NCBI GenBank assembly: GCA_021399435.1
Contig: JAJTUP010000058.1
Location: forward strand, 248,001-312,000
DNA: 64,000 nucleotides
Direction of reading: 5' to 3'
Source: Diaporthe sp. PMI_573
Taxonomy: Eukaryota; Ascomycota; Sordariomycetes; Diaporthales; Diaporthaceae
A program made the translations under genes and the position numbers. The notes beneath the pieces are model-generated. The model saw only the letters and a program-made list of their open reading frames with translations, was not told the origin of the DNA and did not search any database. Within the stretch, counting starts at the first letter, position 1. Each line of letters begins with the position of its first letter. This document shows, piece after piece, positions 42,720-52,113 of this stretch.

Positions 42720-43516
42720 CGAAAAGCAGGCGGCCTCTTTGCGACGCATCCGGCCATTCCCTTCCTCATCTACAACATGCTGGTACGCTCGGAGAACCGG
42801 CGGATCAGCTACATACGTATGAAGAAGCGGTCCTTCGCGCGGGTCGAGCAGATCCTCCGCACACTAACTGCCGGCGAGATCGAGGCAGCGGAGGAAGAAT
42901 ACCGCCGGACGAGGACGACGACCAACGAGGATGTCTCCTTCCTCCTTCGAGAGCTCAGCGCCTTCGGCCATGGGCAGCACATGTCAAACGAAGAGAGACT
43001 CGGTCACCGTCGCAAGATCGAGTCCCTTAGCCTCATGTTGGGAATGAAGAGCATTTGGTTCACCATCAACCCAAACGACCTGACGAACGAGGTAAACATA
43101 AAGCTGACTGCCTACCGAGTCATCAGCGGCGAGCAGGCCAGGCAGTTAGTGGACCAGCTCCGCAAGCACATCGGGCGGGTGCAGCATATAGTGCGAGATC
43201 CTGTAAGCGCCGCGAAGTTTTTCGACCGCGAGATCCGTCTCTTCCTCAATCACTGCGTACGCGTAGGGGAGCAGTCGATATTCGGTAAGGTCTCGGGCTA
43301 TTATGGCTGCGTTGAGACGAACGAAAGGGGGGCGGAGCACCTACACGGGTTCCTGTGGCTCGACGCCAACGTGGAGCTGCCCACTCTCTTGGACGATATG
43401 CAGCAGCAGCACAACGGGGCGTACGCGGAGCAGGTGTGCCGATACATCGACGCGCTGGTGAGTGAGGTAAGCGCTGCCTATACACTGCAGAGGGAAGGGC
43501 CGCTGATCGCAGGTAG
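41276..43516 (+). mobile_element. Helitron replicase fragment (second family) with one stop
   Basis: The frame carries the Cys-rich front domain of fungal Helitrons (CVVCYEQKAP, FSCRQCFPRE, CKDCSHSLEAGKLPRACQ, IGLYIPCGWITKFQIDI). It then reads the Helitron N-domain FFPKAFPCLFPWGRGGPKV and, after a TGA at 42717-42719, GLFATHPAIPFLIYNMLVRS, IWFTINPNDLTNEVNI and the HUH motif AEHLHGFLWLD. The TGA stands where Trp fits (EPY-stop-RKAGG), so TGG-to-TGA is likely. The gene is cut at 43516 by the inverted repeat; the catalytic tyrosines and helicase are missing. It belongs to a different Helitron family from the fragment at 31.8 kb. Confidence 0.85.
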
Positions 43517-43768
43517 TGCTCCATTTTGGTGGGGAACGCGATTTTCCCACCAAAAGTCAGCCACTTCAGACTGGCACTGCAGCCACCCCAACCACTCTAA
43601 ATTGACCAAATCAATTAAAAATAAGCAATTGGGACCAGTTGGCACCAATTGGTGCCAATTCTTATTGATATGTTGGCCTCAGGTGGGTGCTAGGGTTGGC
43701 AAAAGTTAGCAGAGTTAGCAAAACTGACCGGGCATGTGTCCTGACCGGCTGACTGTCCACCTACGTTA
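43517..43768 (+). repeat. Left copy of a 252-bp inverted repeat
   Basis: It begins TGCTCCATTTTGGTGGGGAA and ends CCACCTACGTTA. It matches 49359-49611 in inverted orientation with a one-base difference in an A run. Inside are a hairpin (TTTTGGTGGG paired with CCCACCAAAA) and a perfect 20-bp palindrome TTGGCACCAATTGGTGCCAA. It interrupts the Helitron reading frame. Confidence 0.93.
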
Positions 43769-44328
43769 AGTAGTTTGTAGATCTCATAGATAGAATATTA
43801 TCACACTTGTACTCTCAGTTCAGAGCTCCAACTGACTTCCCAGTTCCACCTTCTCCTCCTACGAATTGGCATAGCTGCGGGAAGGCGGTTCGGCATGGTG
43901 ATGGCGAGACGGTCCGGTGTGCATGCGTGTTCGATAGCGGCAGAGAGGTGGGTCGGCTTGATGTTGGTGATGCAAATGATGATAAAGGTTCAAATCTATT
44001 CGAATTTGCTCCTGCTGCCATGTCCCGCCGCATGTACTGTTGCTCCCAGGTTCTGTCGGGGCATCGGCACAATTTTGTACTGACAAATGTGATTGTCGAT
44101 ACAAGTCTTGGACCGGATAAATTCCGGCCCGGCCTCCAGCTGCGCCACGCCGTGATTCCAGCCAAAGCTCCTTCGCGCTTTCACACGCGTTCCTACTTCC
44201 TTCGGTCCCCCCGAATCTGCATTCTTGCAGCCTCCCCATGATATACTACCTCGCTTGTGGAAGTCTGTTGTGCCTGTCGACCTCCTCATTACAGCGGTCG
44301 TCGCGCTTTCGACGTGTTGCCGGATTAA
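43769..44328. other. Upstream region of the FunK1 kinase
   Basis: No supported gene; this is the presumptive promoter and 5' leader of the kinase gene. Confidence 0.3.
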
Positions 44329-46734
44329 ATGGCTACTCTATCGGAGCATGATCGCGATATAATCGCGCGCCATCCCTTGGGCGGCTCTCTGGACCACCTA
44401 AGGAAGTCACTCCAGGACGCAGAACAGTCCTACTCCTCGATCTCCAGTCCGCATGGCGATGCCGACAATTCTGAACAAGATCACCAAAAGACAATATCCC
44501 GTCTTCTAACTTCTTTGATGGGAGCAGAAGCAGCTCTCATTCTTCGGTCGAAAGTCAGCAGTCGCGATGTAGCGTCTGAGCTGGCGCTTCTCTTTGGACG
44601 TGTCCGAAAAGGAGACTTCAACTACTGTTACTATCGTCCCCTGACGAAGCTCGTCATCCACAAAGCGTCCGACTCTGAGATCTGGAGCACCGTGCTTGAT
44701 CTCATCGCCACGCTTACGCGAGTGACGCCTCCTGCAAGCGTCCCGGCCACGTTCGACAGCACGCCCATTACCCATTCCTCCGCTTCCCAGCAAGGCGCCG
44801 AACAAACACGTGAAGTGGTGGAAAGAAAGGTCTTTGAGGAGATCAGATTCTGCGCATATCGCGACGTGGGAGGATTCTTTGAGAAATATTTCGAGGGGAA
44901 AGACTGGACGCGCCATGCCTTGGACGTCTATGAGGCGACCAAGGATCGACACGTCGATGGCGCGTGGACCGATCTTCCTGATCCGCCCGTGCAGGCCGAA
45001 GTGCTGGACTGGTGGTTCCGATTCCAGGACGACTTCCTCTCAGAGGAACGACGTCGCTACTATTCGACAACGAGCCCGAAGGATCTTATCGGTGCCGAAG
45101 CTCAGCGACAAATCGATCTCTTTGTGAAGCGAAAGAATGGGCAGCCGCCGGATGCAGCGCACGACTGGAGGGACGTCGAAGTGATCGGTGAGCTCAAGGC
45201 GTCCAACAACAACAAAAAGGCCACGCTTCTCCAGATCGGCCGATACGTGCGGGATGTTTTCTCCTGTCAGCCGACGCGTCGGTACGTTCACGCGTTTACA
45301 ATCTGCGGACGCCAGATGGAGGTTTGGGTGTTTGACCGTTCGGGATGTTACAGCCCTGGTGCGTTCGATATCCACGAAGAGCCCGAACGATTTATACAAG
45401 TGATCGCCGGCTACACAATGATGAATGAGGAAGAACTGGGCTTGGACACATTTACAGAGCGGGATGAGGACGGTCGCTTCATACACATTGAGCAAGACGG
45501 GCCCGGAGGGAGGAAGAGGCTGCGGCTTGACTCGAATCCCATCACCCGTCAACGGGCGATCGTCTGCCGTGGGACGTCATGCTATCTCACGAAGCCTTCG
45601 GAGTCCGCGGATTGGGATTATGTCGCCAAGTTTTCATGGACATCCGACAGGCGAAAACCAGAGGCAGACCTTCTCAGATTAGCCCACGAGAGAGGAGTCG
45701 AGGGCATTGCCAAGTTGATCGGTCACCGCTGCATCACCGGCATCAACGAGATGCGCTCAGGCCTGACGTTTAAGAAGCCGTACTCCTTCCGAGGTGCTCC
45801 AGGCGCCGCCTCATCATTTTCGCAATCGTTCTCCCAGTCTCGACCACCTAGCTTCCTTTCTGGATCATTCAGCGAGTTCCATGGCCTGAGTATGGCCGAC
45901 AAACCGTCAAGAAAGCGCAAGCCCAGCGACCTTGGCCGGAAACCCTCCAAGCGATCGAGATCCAATAGTCAGAGATCGAGCCAACCGCAGAACGAAGTTA
46001 CGTACGATGTGGAGGAAGCCCAGGGGACAAGTCTGCTCGCCCCCAATAACGGTCCATATGACAATCGCATTTTTCGCTGTCTCGTGATTTCTCCCGCTGG
46101 TCGGGCGATCTACAAGTACGAAAAGATATCAGAACTCCTAGGGGCACTCCGAGATGCCATCAAAGCCCACAGGTCTCTATACCTCAAAGGCAACATTCTG
46201 CATCGAGACATTTCCGAGAACAACATCATCATAGCCGACCCGCAAAAGACTGGCGTCATAGGGATGCTGATCGACCTAGACCTTGCTAAGGAGCTCGGCA
46301 GCGGGCGCAGCGGGGCACGTTGCCGCACCGGCACGATGGAATTCATGGCAATCGAAGTACTACAAAGGATCTCCCACACCTACCGGCATGATTTGGAGTC
46401 GTTCTTTTATGTGCTTATCTGGCAGTGCGCCCGTCGTGGCTGGGGTGAGGAGTGGCCAGGAGACTCTCTGATAACAAATTGGTACACTGGTAGCTACCGA
46501 GAAATTGCACACGCTAAACGAGGAGACATGGGTGTTGATGGGTTTGAAGATATCTTGGAAGAGTTTCCGCCACATTTCGACTGTGTCAAACCGCTCTGCA
46601 GAGAAATGCGAGGGATTTTATTTCCATACAGGGAGGGTCTATTCGTTGGGACACCCAAGGACCCGGAGATTCTCTACGAGCCGATTATCGAAGCCTTTGG
46701 CAAGGCTATTGATGATATCAAAGGTACGGAATGA
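44329..46734 (+). CDS. FunK1-type protein kinase with PD-(D/E)XK-like front domain
   Basis: A single 801-residue exon. Residues ~240-380 read VEVIGELKASNNNKKATLLQ, then GRYVRDVFSCQPTRRYVHAF and CGRQMEVWVFDRSG. The E...GELK pattern recalls PD-(D/E)XK nuclease-fold domains found at the front of this family. The kinase begins around residue 415 and is split by a low-complexity Ser/Arg/Lys insert (KPSRKRKPSDLGRKPSKRSR) that could act as a nuclear signal. The catalytic loop is GNILHRDISENNIIIADP, the metal site LIDLDLAKEL (DLD for DFG), and the activation segment ends RTGTMEFMAIEVL. Length and order are normal for FunK1 (PF17667). The gene lies between two inverted repeats, so it may be transposon cargo. 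Its substrates are unknown. Confidence 0.88.
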   Translation: MATLSEHDRDIIARHPLGGSLDHLRKSLQDAEQSYSSISSPHGDADNSEQDHQKTISRLLTSLMGAEAALILRSKVSSRDVASELALLFGRVRKGDFNYCYYRPLTKLVIHKASDSEIWSTVLDLIATLTRVTPPASVPATFDSTPITHSSASQQGAEQTREVVERKVFEEIRFCAYRDVGGFFEKYFEGKDWTRHALDVYEATKDRHVDGAWTDLPDPPVQAEVLDWWFRFQDDFLSEERRRYYSTTSPKDLIGAEAQRQIDLFVKRKNGQPPDAAHDWRDVEVIGELKASNNNKKATLLQIGRYVRDVFSCQPTRRYVHAFTICGRQMEVWVFDRSGCYSPGAFDIHEEPERFIQVIAGYTMMNEEELGLDTFTERDEDGRFIHIEQDGPGGRKRLRLDSNPITRQRAIVCRGTSCYLTKPSESADWDYVAKFSWTSDRRKPEADLLRLAHERGVEGIAKLIGHRCITGINEMRSGLTFKKPYSFRGAPGAASSFSQSFSQSRPPSFLSGSFSEFHGLSMADKPSRKRKPSDLGRKPSKRSRSNSQRSSQPQNEVTYDVEEAQGTSLLAPNNGPYDNRIFRCLVISPAGRAIYKYEKISELLGALRDAIKAHRSLYLKGNILHRDISENNIIIADPQKTGVIGMLIDLDLAKELGSGRSGARCRTGTMEFMAIEVLQRISHTYRHDLESFFYVLIWQCARRGWGEEWPGDSLITNWYTGSYREIAHAKRGDMGVDGFEDILEEFPPHFDCVKPLCREMRGILFPYREGLFVGTPKDPEILYEPIIEAFGKAIDDIKGTE

Positions 46735-46988
46735 TAGGCTGGTGCATGCGGTCTTTGCTGTTCTGTGTCAAGTTAGAGGCTACTGCTAGGTTTAGATAAA
46801 GACAATGTATTATTCACGCTGCAGTTCCCTTTTCCATCCCAGCCGCCCAAAATCATCTCCAACAAATGGATACGCATGTATCGAGCCTCACAGCTGCTGC
46901 TAGTGACCGTGCAGAGCCAAGATTTCGCTGATTGCGCCAGTCTTCTCCATCCTCGCTCTTCCAAATCTCTGCGATCTCCTTCGCCACC
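46735..46988. other. Intergenic
   Basis: No feature is seen. Confidence 0.4.
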
Positions 46989-47626
46989 TCATCGCTGATA
47001 AACGCATTCAGAGAGAATCGGGCGGAGCTCTTCGTGCTCAGAAATGCATCTTATCTCGTTGGACTCATTATTGGAGGTGGAACCGATTTTGGTCGCCTCT
47101 AAATGTGCGACGTTGGGAGTGTTGATAATGGCCCGGGTCTGGCTGAATGGAGAATGGATATGCTCAGTACTATCAATACTGAAAGTTGGACTCTGCGGAC
47201 TGATATCAGTAAAGTGAAAGTCAAAAGAATCCAAATAGTCTTTCAACTCACGATTGGTCTCACAAAAACTGGGTAATGGTCCCCATTAGAGTTTAGAATT
47301 CCAACACCACCAGGGCCTAAAAACTGCCCGGCTGCGAGCATGTGTGATATGATGGCAGGCGAGCTGCTTCTGCTGGATTGCTTAGACTGTGCGGGTCTGA
47401 CTTCTATCGGCTCGCCCGATTGGAGTGCCACTTTCGTCTGAAGGCCCTTTGAGGTAGCGCCGTCGGTGGTGTCAAGGTCGTCGGGCCACGCTGGGTGGGA
47501 CTCAGAACAACGAGATTTATCGTCATGTGCTTCTGTGCACAGTTTATACATCTGTACACGTTCACCTTGAAGGTCTAAGACCTGCTGCTCGGACACTGCA
47601 CGGTCGTCCTTTGACTCATATGCCAT
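46989..47626 (-). CDS. Hypothetical protein, two exons
   Basis: Exon 1 (47626-47252) and exon 2 (47192-46989) flank a 59-nt intron (GTGAGT donor, CCGCAG acceptor) and splice to 192 residues with no stop. The product starts with a short coiled segment (SEQQVLDLQGERVQMYKLC), followed by a Ser/Thr/Pro-rich middle and GGVGILNSNGDHYPVF. No domain, signal peptide or membrane segment is recognised. It lies in the same inverted-repeat-bounded block as FunK1, transcribed towards it. Confidence 0.38.
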
Positions 47627-48278
47627 CTAGACTTTGGATAACTAAATTCTTGAAGTTTAATGTAAGTCACTGGAACTTAGCCAGAGATGACAATATTCCC
47701 ATCTCAAAGATAAGTAATGATCTTGATGCGGACAATGGTTTCTTATTATGTACCTAATTTCTTTTCGAAGTTGGTTTTCATTGCTTAAATATAGCAATTA
47801 CAGATCGTCGCAGAGAAGTACACGGCCGCTTACGCGGTTGGTTTGCTACCTCGCAGCGACAGTGGTCTAAAATCTATTTTTGGGCTTGAGCGTCTTTTCA
47901 GCCCCCGAGATTGCACAAATCGCCTCGAGTGGACGAATCAAATGGCGTTGCTCAGGTACATGCGCCACAGCGTAATATGGCAGTCATGGGTCAAGTCACG
48001 AATTAGTACCTATATGTAACGTGCCGAGGATTGTATTATTCCTGTAAACGTTGGTCCTTTCAGGAAAAGTGGATTCCATTTTTAGAAGTACACTGGCAGC
48101 TCTAGAAAGCAGGACAGGACAGCATGGGAGATCCATTCGTACTCTGATCATCTGCCCAACGTCCAAAATTAGACTCATCTCAAAAACGTGAACCGCGAAT
48201 TCGAAGATGCACGAACACTGTCTGCCGCTGGCCGAATGGAATTATACACAATTCCGCCTGTATATATCTCCTGCCTGA
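47627..48278. other. Intergenic
   Basis: AT-rich and without a convincing gene. Confidence 0.35.
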
Positions 48279-48755
48279 CTATTCGTCTGCCATAGCTCCG
48301 GTGCTGAAATTCCCCGGGATGGGAAGAGGGGGGCGTGGTTGCAGTCCGTGACCTCTGGGCTCATGAGGGACGTTGGAAGTCTCTGCCGGAGTCAGAGGAA
48401 TGTCGGTCAAATCCTGAGTAAAGATGGCTTGATCTTTTCCAAGAAATTCTCCCTCAATCCGCCTTTTCTTTGCAGGAGGAATAGTCTGAACATTGCGAAT
48501 AACGATCTCTTGCCCTGTCTGGTTTAGTTTACCTGGTTTTGTTTCTTGGCTCATATCTTTTAGCTCGAATCGCCTCTCTTGCTTTCTCTCCCCCCTTCGG
48601 CTGTTCTTCAGAGTAATAATTTTCCGGACCTTGTGGATGAGTTCCTCTCCTTGAACTGTTTCCCCTTCTCCTGGTTGTATTATCTCGTCCGTATCTTTCC
48701 AATAGGATTGCCTTTTTCGTTTTAACTCGCCAATATTGGCATTCCGGTGCAACAA
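48279..48755 (-). CDS. Basic hypothetical protein
   Basis: A 158-residue, strongly charged frame (KRKRQSYWKDTDEI, RRGERKQERRFELKDM, PPAKKRRIEGEFLG) with a proline-rich end (LQPRPPLPIPG). KKRR could be a nuclear localisation signal. No fold is predicted by eye. It could be a disordered nuclear protein, a gag-like remnant or chance. It is the third frame inside the inverted-repeat block. Confidence 0.25.
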   Translation of the reverse strand: MLHRNANIGELKRKRQSYWKDTDEIIQPGEGETVQGEELIHKVRKIITLKNSRRGERKQERRFELKDMSQETKPGKLNQTGQEIVIRNVQTIPPAKKRRIEGEFLGKDQAIFTQDLTDIPLTPAETSNVPHEPRGHGLQPRPPLPIPGNFSTGAMADE

Positions 48756-49062
48756 GGCTTCAGACCAAGCTCGCCAGGGCGAGGAGGGGCAGTGCCAGGG
48801 TTCTCCTGGCAGTCTGCAGTGAGACAGTCACATCCCAGAGGATTTAATCCTCTGGTAGACTGCCTAGACTAACTGTATCCGTAGGGCGGGCAGTGCTCTG
48901 TATTCCCGTACCCCCTCCGTGCCTCCCTACTATGTACGTCCATGGTCTGGTATGGACAGAACCTCTGGATCGTCATTGAAGCGCCAGTCTTATCTCATCA
49001 GCTGAAGATCCTGCCTGTGTTACACTCCCCTTCTCCCTGCACCCTTCTAGGGATGGGCGCGT
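48756..49062. other. Intergenic
   Basis: GC-richer sequence without a gene; it precedes the palindrome cluster. Confidence 0.35.
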
Positions 49063-49140
49063 GTTTAATACACATGTGTATTAAACTGCTTTTTATTATA
49101 ATGAAGCAGCTTTTTATTCCGAATAAAAAGCGCGCTTTTT
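49063..49140. repeat. Cluster of three palindromes
   Basis: There is a perfect 24-bp palindrome at 49063-49086 (GTTTAATACACA and its complement), a 23-bp near-perfect one at 49109-49131 (GCTTTTTATTCC) and a perfect 16-bp one at 49125-49140 (AAAAAGCG). The second and third overlap and share GCTTTTTATT, which occurs three times in 55 bp. Confidence 0.9.
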
Positions 49141-49358
49141 ATTGCAATATAACTACCCGTATATGAAGCTGCCCAAGGGTCATATAATACAAATAACCAA
49201 GCCAAATTAGGTCAACTTTTTCCCCGTTCCTTCGCTCTCTGACCCATCTTGGACCTCAAATGTGTCCACAACTGTCTCTTCTCCGTCGGAGGCGGGTTGG
49301 TGAGTGAACTCGCCGATAACAGCGTCAACTTCCAGACTTGATGCGCAATGGATTTCCA

Positions 49359-49611
49359 TAACGTAGGTGGACAGTCAGCCGGTCAGGACACATGCCCGGT
49401 CAGTTTTTGCTAACTCTGCTAACTTTTGCCAACCCTAGCACCCACCTGAGGCCAACATATCAATAAGAATTGGCACCAATTGGTGCCAACTGGTCCCAAT
49501 TGCTTATTTTTAATTGATTTGGTCAATTTAGAGTGGTTGGGGTGGCTGCAGTGCCAGTCTGAAGTGGCTGACTTTTGGTGGGAAAATCGCGTTCCCCACC
49601 AAAATGGAGCA
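49359..49611 (-). repeat. Right copy of the 252-bp inverted repeat
   Basis: This 253-bp inverted partner of 43517-43768 is about 99% identical. It shares the same internal hairpin and palindrome. Outer flanks do not show a common target duplication (GGTAG on the left, TTTCA on the right). Confidence 0.93.
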
Positions 49612-49683
49612 TTTCAACCATGCAGAATCAACCTCAATCTACACCAGCCAAATCAACTATTTTGGCGGTCCGACGCGGACCGC

Positions 49684-50070
49684 TTAAGAATGTACTATTA
49701 TACACTCTGAATCTGACTGACTAGACTCTTCTGCATCTTTCTCACAAGTTCTTGCGTTATGCCCAGTCTCGCCGCAGTTGCCACATCGTCGTTTGCTCGG
49801 TCCGCCGCGGTCCGCCTCCTCAGCACCACCAGCCATTTCACCAGCCGGCCGCTTCCCCTTTTGTTTTTCTTCAATTATCACCTGAGATTCCTCAATACTA
49901 AGTGCCCCTCCAAGCTGGACCCGACTTCTTTTGGCCCTCCGGCGCTTGGCGAGCCCAATATTAGCCTTCTCAAGGGTACGGACCCGATCATTCAAAAGAG
50001 TAATCTGATGCGCCATTGCTTGTGCACCCTTTGTAAACTTCTCAATTGCCTGGATAATTGGTGTAGGGGA
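49684..50070 (-). pseudogene. C-terminal fragment of a pogo/Fot-type transposase
   Basis: The frame reads TPIIQAIEKFTKGAQAMAHQ, ITLLNDRVRTLEKANIGLAK, the basic RRRAKRSRV, GGALSIEESQVIIEE and a CCHC zinc knuckle CGNCGETGHNARTC before the stop. This order (coiled coil, basic patch, zinc knuckle) is the tail of fungal DDE-1 (CENP-B-like) transposases of the pogo group. The helix-turn-helix and DDE catalytic core are absent. A GGTCCG(CG/AC)GGACCG-type inverted sequence 49668-49682 beside it could belong to the element's terminal repeat. A worse copy lies at 5668-5847. Confidence 0.8.
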
Positions 50071-50094
50071 GCTGCCCTGATGGGCTGAGATCTT

Positions 50095-50693
50095 GCAATT
50101 TCCTGTTCATTGTCCTCGCCTGGTTACTAGCCGACTACATCCAGGCTTTTCCCCAGACATTCGGCGGTGAAAAGATCAACCCCTTGAACCTCATTCACTA
50201 CGCGATAGCGTATGTCGCAACAGCTGTGTACGCGGTCTATGGATTCATTTCAACCATCCTCGCCGTCAAGGCTGTATTCGCTGCTGCAATTAATTATAAC
50301 GAAACGCGTCGAAGCCAGTTGATTAATCCAAGAGCCACTGTTCTACCAGAAGAACACCTGTCTACGCCCCATATTTCATTTTCAGTACGGCCTTTCGGCA
50401 CCAAGACAAACTGCCACGATGAGACGCCCGGACACTACGCCGACACCCTTGAAACAATTAATATAACATATGTAGTTGAGCCGTCCGATACTTGGTTACA
50501 GATGAAGACGTATCTTTGCTTCGTTTGTATGTACCTATCTGTTCTGTCATGATAAACTACCTGATAAACCGCTCTAATCCGATTGACATTAGTGAACGAG
50601 TGCACCTTCTTACCTGGCGACTATATCATCGTGTCAAATGAGAACACTAAAGGGCAGGGATGTGTTGCCAAGATTTCAGAGGTTCGCGCATAG
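50095..50693 (+). pseudogene. Membrane-segment / BAH-domain chimeric fragment
   Basis: Exon 1 runs to 50526 and exon 2 is 50593-50693; the 66-nt intron has a GTATGT donor and CATTAG acceptor. The first part encodes two hydrophobic helices (FLFIVLAWLLADYIQAF and YAIAYVATAVYAVYGFISTI). The second part reads INITYVVEPSDTWLQMKTY, FVLNECTFLPGDYIIVSN and GCVAKISEVRA, the start of a BAH (bromo-adjacent homology) domain as found in fungal chromatin proteins. BAH proteins are not membrane proteins, so two unrelated fragments are probably joined near 50340. The frame starts right at the pogo relic and ends after about 40 BAH residues, so it is non-functional as it stands. Confidence 0.45.
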
Positions 50694-51193
50694 TTGATGT
50701 TGTCAGTAGATGCCATTATGATGGTTAGATATTGTACATAGCCGTGACAGAAAATTCAAAGCGCGACCGTTCAAGCTTTTATAGTTACCGAAATGTACAA
50801 AGATCCAAATCTTTAATTTGTGTTCAAAGAAAGCCGAAGGAAAAAATAGTAATTTTGCAGCGTGCTTTTTTTCTCGTCACACGCGGAGTTCCCAGTTCCA
50901 GGTTCTTGATTCAGTATTCCTGACAACGAAACATCCCCATTGCAATGAAACATAGCTTGGATTAGCGTAACGTGCAGGATGCAGTTTATTGACTTATGGT
51001 GAATGTCACCGCTTGAGAAATTAAATAAATCGAGCTTATTGCTCTTTTGCACTTCCTTCATGCTGAGCATAATTGAGTATGTATCCCACTGCTAATCTTG
51101 CCTAGCCATCAAAAACAGGCTTCCCAGGGAACTTGTATGTATACATTTCGAACTACTGCAGCTATAACTGACGCCCGTTCATTCTATTTGCAG
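50694..51193. other. Intergenic
   Basis: AT-rich, no gene seen. The sequence just before 51194 (TTCTATTTGCAG) is a good splice acceptor for the PKS fragment. Confidence 0.35.
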
Positions 51194-51725
51194 GTGGAAG
51201 CTTGCAAGCTAGTTGGAAATGTCTTGCGCCTTATGGTCACTTCATTGAGATTGGCAAGGCTGATATCCAGGCAAACTCGGCCTTACCCACGTTCGGCTTT
51301 GCGAAGAATGTCAGCTTCACAGCTATAGACATGCTACACATTGCCCAGACGAACCATCAGCTCACGCGCGAGCTGACTGAGAAGACCATCACCCATGTCG
51401 TGGGCGGGCACAAGGGCGCTGCGCCCTTGCAGCTGTTTGGGGCATCCCAAATTGAGAAGGCGTTCCGGCTTATACAAAGTGGCGCAAACACAGGCCGCGT
51501 CGTCCTTACTTTGTCTCCGGAGGAGGTCGTCCCGGTAAGTTCAGCAAGAGTCGCCGATGTTGACTTTTAGGAGGCTAACTACTTGGCATAGAGGTATAAC
51601 GCCCTGAAAAGCAGCTGGAGATTTCGCGAAGATGGTTCATACCTCGTCGCAGGGGGGCTTGGGGGCTTGGGCCAGGCCATCCTGAGATGGATGGCGGATA
51701 AGGGGGCCGAATGTGGTGCGGGTAC
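51194..51725 (+). pseudogene. Highly reducing PKS fragment (ER end and KR start)
   Basis: The first exon (to 51534) reads LQASWKCLAPYGHFIEIGK, ADIQANSALPTFGFAKNVSF, IDMLHIAQTNHQLTRELTEK and FRLIQSGANTGRVVLTLSPE, the C-terminal half of an enoylreductase domain. A 57-nt intron (51535-51591: GTAAGT...GCATAG) leads to YNALKSSWRFREDGSYLVAG and GLGGLGQAILRWMADKGA, the NADPH-binding start of a ketoreductase domain. These adjoin in type I highly reducing polyketide synthases. Only about 155 of roughly 2400 residues survive, with no flanking biosynthetic genes, so this is a relic of a lost cluster. Confidence 0.8.
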
Positions 51726-52113
51726 GTTAACTACTTTTTATGTTGAATGTTCTGTCATTATAAAGTTATGTGAAGGGAAAACCGAATACCTTTATCAACC
51801 TATATCCAACGACATACCCATCCTTAACGCGAACGACAAGTACAGATACAAAGCGAGCACCACGGTACCTACCATCTTTGTTTCCCTGCTTCAGCACGAC
51901 CTCGCTGCAGTCTTCGAACCGCAGGTCGCAGAGTCGGCTCGCGGTCTTGCCCGAAGATCTTGTGGACAAACTCGATGCCCGAATATCAGTCAGGGGTACA
52001 GCAACAAGACTCCAATCCCACATCAGGTACTCGAACCCATTCTAAGGCCTGTTACCCACACAAGAGAGCTATATGTCTCCCTTTATGTCTGACCACCTCT
52101 GTAAGATCGCCCT
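51726..52113. other. No supported gene
   Basis: Overlapping frames on both strands (51667-52092 and 51766-52023) show no domain. Confidence 0.3.

Noticed and set aside
43505..49625. Target duplication around the inverted-repeat block
   Set aside because: The outer flanks (GGTAG and TTTCA) do not match. Weak GTAG and GAAA repeats beside single copies are not strictly adjacent to the ends.
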